Below the pieces are notes generated by a model that was not told the origin of the DNA, ran no database searches, and saw only the letters and a list, made by a program, of their open reading frames with translations. Positions 46,552 through 59,714 of a stretch of 64,000 nt of DNA are shown one piece after another. Each line of letters starts with the position of its first letter. Position 1 is the stretch's first letter. The DNA lies in NCBI GenBank assembly GCA_022575985.1, contig JAKSXM010000272.1:7750001-7814000 (forward strand), given 5' to 3'. The DNA comes from Anagrus nilaparvatae. Its lineage: Eukaryota; Arthropoda; Insecta; Hymenoptera; Mymaridae. The translations under genes and the position numbers were made by a program.

Positions 46552-46942
46552 AGGGATGGGCGATATTTATCGATACTTGAAAGTATCGATATTTAGAAAG
46601 CGTAAATATCGATATTTTTATTCGATACTTCTGGTAACCGATACTTCGATACTTAAAAAATTTTTTATAAATTTTGTTAATAAATATTTCTAAAAAAAGT
46701 CAAAAAATTGTTTAAAAAAAAAATATTATTTTATTTATTTGTGAAAACTTATAATTGTAACATTAAGCACGTATAAATTCAATCTTATCTGTTTTGATCA
46801 TTACAAAAGTTTCTGTCTTCTGCTAAAATTCTTTAAAAACTTTGATATCGACTAGAGTATCGATACTAAAAAATATCGATATTTTTACTTCGAATATCGA
46901 TACCACCGATACTCGATACCTAACCAGTATCGCCCATCCCTA
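46552..46942. mobile_element. hAT MITE rich in TATCGATA
   Basis: Ends are AGGGATGGGCGATA and its complement, and TTCATACT flanks both sides (46544-46551 and 46943-46950), an 8-bp duplication. The arms contain six TATCGATA octamers and several partial ones. It sits in or beside the R1-like remnant, so it is younger than that insertion. Confidence 0.88.
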
Positions 46943-46950
46943 TTCATACT

Positions 46951-49900
46951 GATGTCACCATATTACACTATTCATTAATGCTTTGATTAAGCCTCGAACA
47001 ACATATTCAAAATAATAAAAAATAATTCAATTTACACGTATATTTTATTACCTTCTTATATATCCTTAAGAAGTCATTTCGTTTGCGAGAAAATTAATAT
47101 TAATTCAAAACATAATAGTACTTATAACAAGTTCAAAAGTTTTAATAAATAATCGAAATTTATCTGAAATGTATAAATATTTTTTTTTAATGCCAATAAT
47201 AATTTATAGACTAAATAATTTCACAGCAAACTAAAAATTATAATTAAAAACATAAAAATTAATTAACAAGTATGCATAAAATTTTCTCTATACTGTATAC
47301 ACAATAAATTAAATAGAAAAACACGAAAAAGTTATATAATTACCAATAAAAATTACATATAACTAGTATATCGATAATATAAAAAAAAATTTTATATCCG
47401 TTGAGAAAAATAAAAGTTACTCAACGGTCAATATATATATCGCAATTTTCCTTTTTATACAATCGCATTATACGTCCATACTACAGCATAACTCTTATAA
47501 TATACAATACACGCACAATAATATCAAGTTTTTAGCCTATAAATGTCAGCGCATTAAATAAAAAAATAGGTTATGTTTCAGTACAAACAACAATTAAAAA
47601 AAAAAAAAACTTAGAATACATCATTTGAGTTAAATCCTACAACTGTATAGTAGAAAAAAATTAAAAATCTTATTTGTTGTCGTTTGTTTCCCACGCGGTA
47701 AATTTCATATAGTCAAAAGGTAACGCATTTATACACTTTTTCCTTCTTTATATCTATGTATAGAAAATTGAAAAACTCTCAAGAAAATAACCGTTTACGT
47801 CTATCTAATACATCGAATTTACATTCATATAACCCTTTTTTTAACCGTTTTTCTTCATTTTCTTTCCGTATGTATATTTTATATTTATTTAAAAAACTAC
47901 GTAAAAAACTTTTTTTAATTGTCCCGCGCAAAACGGATTATTATTTTTATTATCTTAATTAACGATTCAAAAAAAGACTTTTTTCTCTGAAAATTATACT
48001 ATAAGAAAATATTGCAATTTTACGGATTACTTCGGGATTACTCATGAAATTTTTGTGTTTTTTCTTAATATAATTACAAATAACTGTAAATTTATTTTGT
48101 CACTGAATTTTTTTTATTTTATGGATGACTGAGAATATAATTATTACCTCTTTTAAATGTACTGTATTGTATTATACAGTTTTATTTATAATTTTTTTTT
48201 TCTTTTCTTTTTGATGGATTCACTTATTTAGTAATGACTTTGTACTATTTTTTTTTTTTTAATAATAATGAACTTTGGAATTTTGACGTGTGTAATTAAA
48301 AAAAAATTCTATTATGTTAAAGTTAGACAACAATGTATAAATTATTTTATTTCAAACTTCTTTTTTACGGTACATTCAAATTTAAAACTAAGGAAGAAAA
48401 ATTTTTGCATTTTTGGTTACGAAAGTTTAATTTACTTAGAATTAAAATTCATTGTGAATATTGTAAATAAGAAATTAATTAAGTGAAACTGAATTTTTTT
48501 ATAAGTTATTAAAATTATACTCAATTTGTTTATGCTATGTCGTGTATAGGTTCAATAAAATTATTACGAAATACTGCACGTTTTTTTCTGATTGGCCCGA
48601 GGATTGACCCATAAAAAATACATAGTACATTAAAATCTATAAAATTTTGCATTTTGCAAAATAAACATTTTGACGGGTCGGTTGAGAATGTTCTATTCCA
48701 GCTCTAAATCAATGTATCCTTTAAATAATGCATTTTTTATACTGCATAGTCGCTGCATAGATAACAAGATAAAAAATAAGGTATTTTATAATTGTAAACG
48801 AATTATAAAATATACTCAAAACTCATTTTTTATTACATTTTTTTTTGGGACAAATATTTCAGAAAAAAATGTTTTTAAGAATTATAAGTGGAGAACCGAG
48901 TGGAGAACTAACTATATTTAGCAAAAAAAAGTTTAACTTTGAAAAGAACAAGGAAGAGAAAATTATAGTTACAAAAAATACACAGTTTTTAAGACCCTAT
49001 GAGCACCCTATGGGACCTTTTAACTGCCCTAGGATTCGAATTAAGTACCAAAATTGGAAAAAATCCCAAAATATGAAACTTTATAAAATTGGAATAGCTT
49101 TAAGTAATTTTAAGGGTAAAAAAGTAAGCAATTTTAAAAATTTTTGAACATGAGGTGAAAATTATAATCTTTATTTGCAATTAGAAAAAATCTTGCATTT
49201 TGTGAAGAAATTTTCAAACTTTATTTATTCATAAATCAATGTCAAACTCTGATTCAGTAAGTAAATCTTTTGTAAAATCCGAAGTAAAATCGAAATAAAC
49301 TTGAGTAAGCCACCCATCAATTTTATTACCTTTGAACTTTTCAAATATTTGAATTTTCATCCCATTATTTTTCTATCTCGCTGTTAAAACTAAATGAAAT
49401 TCCAAATTTAATAATAAATCTGAACCTTACATTTTATAAAAAATAAAAATTTTCTATAAAAAATACAACACAATGTTATAAGATGTAGGTAGGTATTTGT
49501 ATAAAAGATAATCACGTAAGAAAAAAAAAAAGGAATTGCATACAGTAAATGTATGCGTTGATTGTTATAAGATAAAGTATAAACCCGACCTATCTCACAT
49601 AATAAAATAAAATGTAAAAAAAACCTTCAACCTTCAGTTCAACGATCGAGGTTAGCCTGACCTACGCGTCACAAAACTTTATAAAATTTATGCAATAAAA
49701 ATATCAGAATTATTTTGCAGTTTAAAATATCGATTTCGATATACTTTTTAAAAAATATTTATTTTTTGTCGAATTTTTGTTCGTCGGGTTTTTTTTTTCT
49801 TCATTTTTGGCTTCAAGTAATTATCGTTTCATTTATTTTAAACATTTTATAATATTGAATGTTTATCTCGATATTTATCAACCAGTAAATATTTTTGCAC

Positions 49901-52532
49901 AAAATTTGCAGTTATTTAATATTCAATTATATAGTTAAAATTAAAATCAAATAATATAATATTATAATTACTATTTTCTATATAAAATTAGCAAATACTC
50001 AAAAATAAATAAAAAACAAATTACTAATAAATTCACTCGAAAATTCATGCATAATATTCAGCAAAAATTACGCGGACCCTTTTACACACATATAGATACA
50101 CACCACAAGTATTACGTATTTCTATATACGATATTATATTATAAACGTAATAGGTTGAATTGGTATAGGGCTGAAGGAGAAAATATAGTACATTCCGATT
50201 GAATTACGGTATGCCGAGGCCGGTTTTCCACGGTATAATAGACATCATTGATTGTGGTGAATGGGTTTATAAGTCCATCAACTTTATAAATTCTCATGGC
50301 TGTTTTTTTTTGTAATTCTTTTTTTCTGATTTTTACGTCATTGCACACTGTATATTTAAGAAAAAACTATTTTATAATTGTGATACACTTATTAGTAATA
50401 TGCATTAATAATTCAATCGATTAAATGGTACGAGTAGATAATAAAATTGAAGATAGTGTATTTCAATTAGAATTATTGACAACGCGACTGAATTATATTA
50501 TTGATGAGATTAATTTTATTAAGCATATACTGAGCAAATTCCGAGCACTTTTAATATGTAATTATGACTCGATTGCATTTTATTTTACTGCCAATTATAC
50601 CATGTATTGTGTTTTTCTTTTTTAGGTACGATCGCCCTATATCCAATACATAGATTAAATCGTGCCTTATAAGGTTGTCAGGTCAAAAAATGGAAAAGTC
50701 CTAGAAATGTCTAGTCCCCAGATCATTAAAATGCCTTTAACATGCTTTTATCGAAAGTTTCTAAACCCAGATTATTCTAAGTTCCTGAATCAAAATTTCT
50801 TCAAGTTCCACTTAGCCCATCCCCCTTAATTATCGGATACCCCCAAATACCCTTTTCCATAAACATATTCTATGTTAAAATCTTCAGATGGGACTAAAAA
50901 TTTTAGCCGAATCTGATATTTGTGTACAATTCATTAAAAATTATGCAAATCGACTTTTTATTTAAAAATTGAAAAGGTAATAATCATACAGAGTAGTTAC
51001 GGAGTAGTGAAAATTTATACATTTTTTAAACAAACACCTAAAGATTATATTTCCAATTAATTTTACACACTTTATCGACTTAATTTTAATTAAACGTAAC
51101 AAAAATTTACTTTTATAATATTGAAAGACTTGTTTTAAAGAATAATATTAAAAAATAAATGTTTTTTATATTTTAAATTCAAATAAATAATAAATAATTA
51201 CAACAACAACAACAACAAAATGACATTAATTATTATAGAAATTTTCACTAGAAGAAAATTTTGTGTTACATAGGACACTGAGACTACCTTAACGTATAAT
51301 TTTGAATAAATTTTTTCATTTTAATTCTATTTGTTAAATCACATTATAAATATTCAAATATTAAAAATAAAAACTAAATTCTGTTATTTTTTTAGATTTG
51401 TATATAAACGATAGGTGGCGCTTTTGCTCGCATTCAAAATTGTTTCCTGAAGTTACTTAAGTAGAAAAATAAGTTAAAATTTTATAATATTATATATTCA
51501 AATATAAATAAAAATATAAAAGCTTCGGACGTAAATTAATTTTTACAAATCATTAGGAAAGAAGTATGGAAGTATGTGTGTATTACACTTGATTCTCGAC
51601 TCGATTTTATAACTAAATTCCACTCGAATTCTAAATTTTTCTTTAACTATATCAATCTTTTCAGGATTTGGCAAAGATTTCAAAGATATTTCTTTTGCAA
51701 GTATTAATTAATACACTCAATAAATCAATTTTTACTTAATGGAGCCATCACGTTTTCTTAAAAAATTGTAAAAATCTTCAAATTAGAAATACTAAAAGAT
51801 CCTTAAAAAATGTTCCCAAAAAATATTTTCCTAAATCTAGATTTACATCAACATAAATAAGATTAACGTGAGAAAATCTTATAAAAAATCAATATTGGTT
51901 TATAAAAATAACCAACAATTTTTTTTTCCAAATCCGATTGTAAAAGTAAGTTAAACAGATTTATATACGTGTTATATATAACGTTGAATAAAATTTTTGT
52001 TGATATAACTTAATGATATAGTAGTACTACTGTTATTTATAAAAGATTAAAGTTTGTATAAGAGAAGTGATAAGAGGTTATTTTTAACGTTCTAGTAAGT
52101 ATACCACTGGGTTTTAAAATAATACATACTTACACAAAGTTTACTTAAAAAATTTTATAATATACTTTCTCAATTTCACATTTACGTACATAAAAAAGGA
52201 ATCCTTATATTCAATTAAGGCAAAGTATTAATTATATCCGTTAAGTCAATTTTAATTAAAATATTTCTATACGTAAAAGTTGAAAAAATGTTATTAAGTA
52301 ATAGATAAATATTTTCTCTTTTAATCTGTCTAAATAAAAATTTAATTGGCGATCTTTATGGTATTAATAATACCTTTATAGAAGCCATATTTGATTTTAT
52401 AAAGCACGTATATGACTTTGTATTGCTGATATTCATGATATTCATACGTTTGAAAGATCAAAGAGACGTTGAATAAATCCAATAAAGAAGTTTATTATTT
52501 TTTAATACATAAATTCGATGAGCCAATATATA
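46951..52532. other. 5.6-kb gene-poor AT-rich stretch
   Basis: A CAA microsatellite lies at 51201-51219. ORFs of up to 100 codons at 48670-49147 are Lys/Asn/Phe/Ile-rich and look like chance frames. The minus-strand ORF 50348-50139 has better composition but no recognised family. No gene is supported. Confidence 0.5.
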
Positions 52533-53410
52533 GAATTTAGCAGGGGGCGGACGACGAAATTCAGCTATTCAGAATAGCAAAAAAACTATTCAAAAAATTT
52601 TTTTTTTGGGAAATGGTTGGAAATGGGCTGAAATGGACTTATTTCAGTCTGAATCGTTCTGAATAGCTCTGAATAGCTCTGAATAGTTCTGAAACTAAAA
52701 AATTTTTTTTTTTTTTCAAATCATTCAAAATGGCTGAAAACGCAAAGAAAAGTTGATAGGAAGGTCTGAATCGGTCTGAATCACTCTGAATCACTCTGAA
52801 TCATAGTTTTTTTTAATTTTTACTAGAAAATCGTTAATTTTGCATAAAAACAAATACTTTTTAAAAATCTGAATCACTCTGAATCAATTTAAAACTGAAT
52901 AGCTCTGAATAGTTCTGAAACTGAATTTTTTTTTTTTAATCGTTCAAAATGGCTCAAAACGCATAGAAAAGTTTATAAGAAGATCTGAATCAGTCTGAAT
53001 CAGTCTGATTCACTCTGAATCATAGTTTTTTTTTAATTTTTACTAGAAAATAGTTAATTTTGCAGAAAAACAAATAATTTTTAAAGATTTGAATGAGTCT
53101 GAATCACTCTGAATCAAAGTTTTTTTTAAATTTTTATTAGAAAATCGTTAATTTTGCCTTAAAACAAATATTTTTAATGATCTTAATCCCTCTGAATTAA
53201 TATAAAACGCAGTTTTGTTTGTAGGGAGTCGTTAAAATTGTATTAAAGTTTTTAAAAATCGCTTGAAACCTTTGCAAATGTAATGAAAAATAATTTCAAA
53301 GATCTTAATAAAATCTAAATAAGCCTGAATAACAGCTTTTCTCCGGAGAATCTTAAATTAATTTTTTGAAACTGTATAAAATTTTCTAAAAATCACTTGA
53401 AAAAGCTGAA

Positions 53411-54665
53411 AGTGTAGGACACGTCAAGCCTTACAGTAGCTTAACCTAAGGAAGTAGGCTGTAATAAAATTAGGACACGTCAAGCCTTACACTAGCGTTA
53501 CCTAAGGAAGTAGGCTATAATAAAATTAGGACACGTCAGCCTTACAGTAGCTTAACCTAAGGAAGTAGGCTATAATAAAATTAGGACACGTCATGCCTTA
53601 CAGTAGCTTAACCTAAGGAAATAGGCTTACACTAGCGTAACCTAAGGAAGTAGGCTATAATAAAATTAGGACACGTCAAGCCTTACAGTAGCTTAACCTA
53701 AGAAAGTAGGCTGTAATAAAAAACTACACGTCAAGCCTTACACTAGCGTAACCTAAGGAAGTAGGCTATAATAAAATTAGGACACGTCAAGCCTTACAGT
53801 AGCTTAACCTAAGGAAGTAGGCTGTAATAAAAAATTACACATCAAGCTTTACACTAGCGTAACCTAAGGAAGTAGGCTATAATAAAATTAGGACACGTCA
53901 TGCCTTACAGTAGCTTAACCTAAGGAAATAGGCTTACACTAGCGTAACCTAAGGAAGTAGGCTATAATAAAATTAGGAGACGTCAGCCTTACAGTAGCTT
54001 AACCTAAGGAAGTAGGCTATAATAAAATTAGGACACGTCATGCCTTACAGTAGCTTAACCTAAGGAAATAGGCTTACACTAGCGTAACCTAAGGAAGTAG
54101 GCTATAATAAAATTAGGACACGTCAAGCCTTACAGTAGCTTAACCTAAGGAAGTAAGCTGTAATAAAAAACTACACGTCAAGCCTTACACTAGCGTAACC
54201 TAAGGAAGTAGGCTATAATAAAATTAGGACACGTCAAGCCTTACAGTAGCTTAACCTAAGGAAGTAGGCTGTAATAAAAAATTACACATCAAGCTTTACA
54301 CTAGCGTAACCTAAGGAAGTAGGCTATAATAAAATTAGGACACGTCATGCCTTACAGTAGCTTAACCTAAGGAAATAGGCTTACACTAGCGTAACCTAAG
54401 GAAGTAGGCTATAATAAAATTAGGAGACGTCAGCCTTACAGTAGCTTAACCTAAGGAAGTAGGCTATAATAAAATTAGGACACGTCATGCCTTACAGTAG
54501 CTTAACCTAAGGAAATAGGCTTACACTAACGTAACCTAAGGAATTAGGCTATAATAAAATTAGGACACGTAAAGCCTTACAGTAGCTTAACCTAAGGAAA
54601 TCGGCTGTAATAAAAAACGACACGTCAAGCCTTACACTAACGTAACCTAGGGAAGTAGGATATAA
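53411..54665. repeat. minisatellite with higher-order repeat, left arm
   Basis: About two dozen units share AACCTAAGGAAGTAGGCT. Two variants alternate, one with CAGTAGCTTAACC and one with CACTAGCGTAACC, linked by ATAATAAAATTAGGACACGT or a shorter AAAAAACTACACGT. Landmarks recur after 447 bases (for example 53671 and 54118, 53899 and 54346, 54038 and 54485), showing a higher-order unit of several monomers. Spacers between units are not unique, so it is not a CRISPR-type array. Confidence 0.9.
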
Positions 54666-54889
54666 TATTAAAAAATGCTCATTTTTATTTATTTTTAAAA
54701 ATACTTTTGACCCTTCCTTTTTAAATCAATAAAAAAACTTTAATTACTACTATATTACCAACTAATCTACACTATAGTTATTAAATTTACTATATTTTCT
54801 GCATTATATATTTTTTTTATTAGATTGATTTAAAAAGGAAGGGACAAAAGTATTTTTAAAAATAAATAAAACTGATCATTTTTTAATTT

Positions 54890-55155
54890 TATAGCCTATT
54901 TCATTAGGTTAAGCTACTGTAAGGCATGACGTGTCCTAATTTTATTATAGCTTACTTCCTTAGGTTACGCTAGTGTAAGGCTTGACGTGTATTTTTTTAT
55001 TACAGCCTACTTCCTTAGGTTAAGCTACTGTAAGGCTGACGTGTCCTAATTTTATTATAGCCTACTTCCTTAGGTAACGCTAGTGTAAGGCTTGACGTGT
55101 CCTAATTTTATTACAGCCTACTTCCTTAGGTTAAGCTACTGTAAGGCTTGACGTG
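54890..55155. repeat. minisatellite, right arm (inverted)
   Basis: About five units of the same monomers as the left arm, in reverse complement and again alternating between the two variants. This arm is roughly one fifth as long as the left one. Confidence 0.9.
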
Positions 55156-56042
55156 TCCTACACTTTCAGCTTTTTCAAGTGATTTTTAGAAAATTTTATA
55201 CAGTTTCAAAAAATTAATTTAAGATTCTCCGGAGAAAAGCTGTTATTCAGGCTTATTTAGATTTTATTAAGATCTTTGAAATTATTTTTCATTACATTTG
55301 CAAAGGTTTCAAGCGATTTTTAAAAACTTTAATACAATTTTAACGACTCCCTACAAACAAAACTGCGTTTTATATTAATTCAGAGGGATTAAGATCATTA
55401 AAAATATTTGTTTTAAGGCAAAATTAACGATTTTCTAATAAAAATTTAAAAAAAACTTTGATTCAGAGTGATTCAGACTCATTCAAATCTTTAAAAATTA
55501 TTTGTTTTTCTGCAAAATTAACTATTTTCTAGTAAAAATTAAAAAAAAACTATGATTCAGAGTGAATCAGACTGATTCAGACTGATTCAGATCTTCTTAT
55601 AAACTTTTCTATGCGTTTTGAGCCATTTTGAACGATTAAAAAAAAAAAAATTCAGTTTCAGAACTATTCAGAGCTATTCAGTTTTAAATTGATTCAGAGT
55701 GATTCAGATTTTTAAAAAGTATTTGTTTTTATGCAAAATTAACGATTTTCTAGTAAACATTAAAAAAAACTATGATTCAGAGTGATTCAGAGTGATTCAG
55801 ACCGATTCAGACCTTCCTATCAACTTTTCTTTGCGTTTTCAGCCATTTTGAACGATTTAAAAAAAAAAAAAATTTTTTAGTTTCAGAACTATTCAGAGCT
55901 ATTCAGAGCTATTCAGAACGATTCAGACTGAAATAAGTTCATTTCAGCCCATTTCCAACCATTTCCCAAAAAAAAAATTTTTTGAATAGTTTTTTTGCTA
56001 TTCTGAATAGCTGAATTTCGTCGTCCGCCCCCTGGAATTTAG

Positions 56043-56607
56043 ACATTATCATCTGTTGAAGAAAGGAATTGCAGGTACGTATATGGTAGAGATGATTTAT
56101 GTACATAACACTATTCAATTAAATCTTTTTTCAATTATCTTTTTATATCTCTTTTGTAAATTTATAAAAGTTTCATAATAATAGGATATGAGAAGTAATT
56201 TTTTGTTGATTATTTTCTTATTTCATCAATAAATTTAATAAAAGATGTTTTATGGGTACATTAAAGTTTATAATACTGAATTGTAAATTATTATTTGAGT
56301 TTCAAATTTTAACTTTGTCAGAATTTAATTTCAATTTGATGTTATTTATTCTCTAAGTATAATCAATGATTTTGCCTCAAATTTTGCAAATTGATAGTAC
56401 AATTATAGTATGAAACTTATTCTTAAAGTTTTTCAATATTAAAATATGAAATTATATAAAATTGTCAGTCATTTCATAATAACAAAAATATTTTTCAAAT
56501 ATGTACTTTTAATTTTCCGGCTCGAAGGACCAAAATTACTTATAATTTAATAATTTTATTTAATTTAACAATGCAAAAATTTCAAAATTGTTAATCTAAG
56601 CTTGGCA
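56043..56607. other. AT-rich spacer between two elements
   Basis: Nothing is supported here. Confidence 0.5.
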
Positions 56608-56611
56608 TTAA

Positions 56612-56828
56612 CGCCATCCTAATTTTAACATTGAGTCGGTAAGGTAAAGTCCATTTTAGAAAAGTACGTCAATCCATTTCTAATAAAATTTGTGGCTTCA
56701 TATTGATTCATTCCCTTCAAAAAATCATTTTTTATAACCTAAAATATTTTTTTTGTTTTTTCTACAGCTTAAAGAAGATAACCAGCATTTAAGAAATTTT
56801 TACCGACACATTTAGGTTTAGGATAGCC
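56612..56828. mobile_element. TTAA-flanked MITE, copy 2
   Basis: Begins CGCCATCCTAA and ends TTTAGGATAGCC, with TTAA on both sides (56608-56611 and 56829-56832). The body matches 35632-35858 over most of its length, including TTGAGTCGGTAAGG and TTTTTACCGACA. Confidence 0.87.
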
Positions 56829-56999
56829 TTAAGTCCAGGATTGAGCCGGTATAATTTTATTCTATTAGAAGAAGTTCTAGCAGGATACTTGATAAAAGTA
56901 TTTTGGGCCAAAAATAGCGAAAAAATAGCCATTTGTTTCAATTCTGGTTTAATTGGCTATAACGAATGAATTAATGATAAAAATTAGATAAAACTAGGG

Positions 57000-57217
57000 A
57001 TGTGCGCAGGGTGTGCGGTTACCCGAAAGTCGGGTCGGGTACCCGAAATTTCGATCTTTTTTGTTTGATTTTGAAGCCTGAAACTTCCCGAAAAAGATCT
57101 TCTGTTAGAGTTTTGAATCAAAAACTTTCTGGGCTACCTGAAATTCGACCCAACTCGAAAAAAAAAACCGAAATTTCGGGTACCCAACCTAAATTTTCGG
57201 GTAACCGCACATCCCCA
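57000..57217. mobile_element. hAT-like MITE of the GTGCGGTTACCCGA family, copy 3
   Basis: Begins with AGGGATGTGCG, then GTGCGGTTACCCGAAAGTCG, and ends GGGTAACCGCACATCCCCA. Flanks GATAAAAC and TATAAAAC match at seven of eight positions. The 83-codon ORF read through it is a product of the repeat, not a gene. Confidence 0.8.
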
Positions 57218-57219
57218 TA

Positions 57220-59700
57220 TAAAACAATGCAGTTTCCGGGGCTTGATAGGTGACAGTTACACCAAAAGTATTTAGTTTTTTTTGGAATAATAATGTTAGA
57301 TTATGTAAATTTTGCAAATTAAACATTATTCAGCTGCAGATAATACATTAATTCCTTCAAATTCAGCCATACTTTATCCCTCATCCAATAATCTGCTTCT
57401 CTATATAATCTATTTGTAACAATTACAAAATATACAGGATACATTCCAATCTCGTTTCCTATCATACACAACTACAGACATAAATATAGTCCTGAACAAC
57501 TTCATAACCGTTCGATAATAATAACAACAACACTGATCAATAAAAGATTTGAATAATTAATAATATACAATTAGTTATCCGATAATTATAATATGTCGTG
57601 AAATATATTATGAAAAATACCCTACACTATAATAATATCATGGATATATTTCAACAATCATTGATATGCAACAGTTGAACCACCTCCTCCTCTTTGTACT
57701 GTAAAACGTCGATAACTTCCGTTTTATCCATTATCGTCGTTTCCAATAATATGCAAATATATATACAATTCCTTCTTTATTATTATATGGATAAATTTAA
57801 TAGCCAGTTTTTTTTTAAATTCAAAATACAAAATACTAACGGTATCGTTACCGCACGACCTATCATTTTATTCTCACCTTTTTTTAAAAATTGTTATAAT
57901 GAATATTAAGAAGAAAAAAAATAAAAATTGACCACACGATTGTTTCATTACAATAAAAAATCCACAGTATGAATAAATTCATTTTTATTTTTTTGGGTTC
58001 CGTTAATGAAAAAAAAAGAAAAAATTATGTACACTTTTTTAACAAAAAAATCGGGTCTATAGATCAATGACCTTTTACCCATAATGTACTGACTCTACGC
58101 TGATAGCAACATCGATGACCCCTTCAAGTTGTACACAGAAAATCATTACTACATACTGTTTTCATGCATATATGAAAAAATATGTGGAACAATTTTACCT
58201 CGAGTTTTACTGAATTTTCTAGAATTTCCCACGTAATGTCTTTAACATTAAGTTTTTATATAAAATAACAAAAACGTCAGGGTGATAATTTGTTTTAAAA
58301 AAATTTCTTTTTTTTTTGTCTATGAAAAAAGTCTTTTGTATATAAAAAAATAATAAAAACTTTGTTTTCTTAGGTAGCTTTTCTTTTACTTTTAGTACTC
58401 TGCTTATTATTATTATTATTATTTTTGTGTTATTTAATGCGAAATTATTATGTAAGAGGATTAACATTTCTTTTTTTTCTTTTGTTATAATTTTAACTGT
58501 TTTTTAAACTTTTTTAGAAATTTACTCGGAAATTTATGCTGGCATTGTGTAATATTTTAATTCTCCAACTTTTTCAAAATGAGTATAGTGAGGCAACATT
58601 TCAAGTTTTTGTCCAAAATAAAAATTAATTAAATCCTAAATGATTGTAAAAAAAATTTTTTAATTTAATTATCTACCATTAATTTGACAGTTACAATAAA
58701 TCAAAATTTATGTTCAAACAGTATCTTTAATTACTAAAAATATTAATTTTCATAAACCGAATGAATAACTGTTCTCGTAGATAATTTACATAATATTTTG
58801 TTATTACGCATAGATTACAATTCTATTAATTTTTATTTATCTGATATTTTATCCAGTGTATATTATCTTCCCTTGATCGATAAAATTGCTAAAATTTTAT
58901 TTATAACTTTGCTTTTTTCAACAGATTATACAACTAACGGGCACGTAGACCCATAAAACTTTATGGATATTATTTTTTGGAAAATTCCAATTTTTTAAGA
59001 TAGTCCTTACTTGATATTGAACAAGGAAATAAATAAATAAGGTCGAAGTATCAATTGAATCCTGTGGAAGACATTTTAACAAGCGATAGATCGTTAACAC
59101 AATATCTTGCAGAGTTCTTTAAATTTATCCACAGATGTACGAAGTTGACAAAAATGCAATATATTTAAAATTGATATTTAAGCTTTTTTTTAATGTCTTT
59201 GCTTGTAATTTACTGTTAGATTTGGTTATCGATCTAGTGCTTGATCTAGTGTGCCTTCAAATAAATTGCTTGCTACTAAAGAAGTCGGTTTTTAACCTCA
59301 TAAATCTGATAGCATAATAAATTTTACCTCGATAAAAAAAAAGAAGCGTGATTTTCACTGAATTAATTTTTCAATTGTGAGAACTAGATGGTTTGAACTG
59401 TAGATTTATACAATTCTGTTATGTCATGCACTATGAACTTTGTATTTTTTTTATAATAAATAAAGCGTTTAATATTTTAAATTAATATAATGAGTTGCAT
59501 ATTCTTCACATAAAAATGTGATTATTTATTGATTATTCAACAAATTGTAGGACTTTTGTTTTAGCTTATAAGAAAGGTTAATAGACCCAGATTTAAACTT
59601 TAGTTCATATTTTGCTCATTGGTCCCTACAAGCATGTTTTAAGGTTCATATACTCACGATGTTGCTTTTTCGCAACTAAGCTTTAATTGTTTGCGCCGTT
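57220..59700. other. 2.5-kb gene-poor stretch
   Basis: No coding feature is supported. The segment 57660-58150 is a little less AT-rich, including AGATCAATGACCTTTTACCC, and could be regulatory, but there is nothing decisive. Confidence 0.45.
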
Positions 59701-59714
59701 CTCAGTTTCTTAAT

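Larger units (their letters stand above)
52541..56034. mobile_element. 3.5-kb hAT foldback element with internal minisatellite
   Basis: Ends are CAGGGGGCGGACGACGAAAT and its complement, flanked by a perfect 8-bp duplication GAATTTAG (52533-52540 and 56035-56042), a hAT signature. Outer arms (about 52541-53410 and 55160-56034) are near-perfect inverted copies made of short CTGAATCA/CTGAATAG repeats. Inside, both arms carry a 56-base minisatellite, long on the left and short on the right. The centre (about 54665-54890) is another inverted repeat around a short loop. There is no transposase ORF, so mobilisation would need an enzyme from elsewhere. Confidence 0.9.

Noticed and set aside
48670..49147. 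Overlapping 83- and 100-codon ORFs
   Set aside because: The composition is dominated by Lys, Asn, Phe and Ile as expected for chance frames in AT-rich DNA; no motif or splice context.
50139..50348. Minus-strand 69-codon ORF considered as a crb 5' exon
   Set aside because: It has no hydrophobic signal segment and no donor in phase 1 that would join to the exon ending at 16424.
53411..54665. Regular repeats that superficially resemble a CRISPR array
   Set aside because: There are no unique spacers, the units vary like a minisatellite, and the context is a eukaryotic transposon.
57002..57253. 83-codon ORF rich in Arg and Ser
   Set aside because: It lies across a palindromic MITE whose other copies do not keep the frame.
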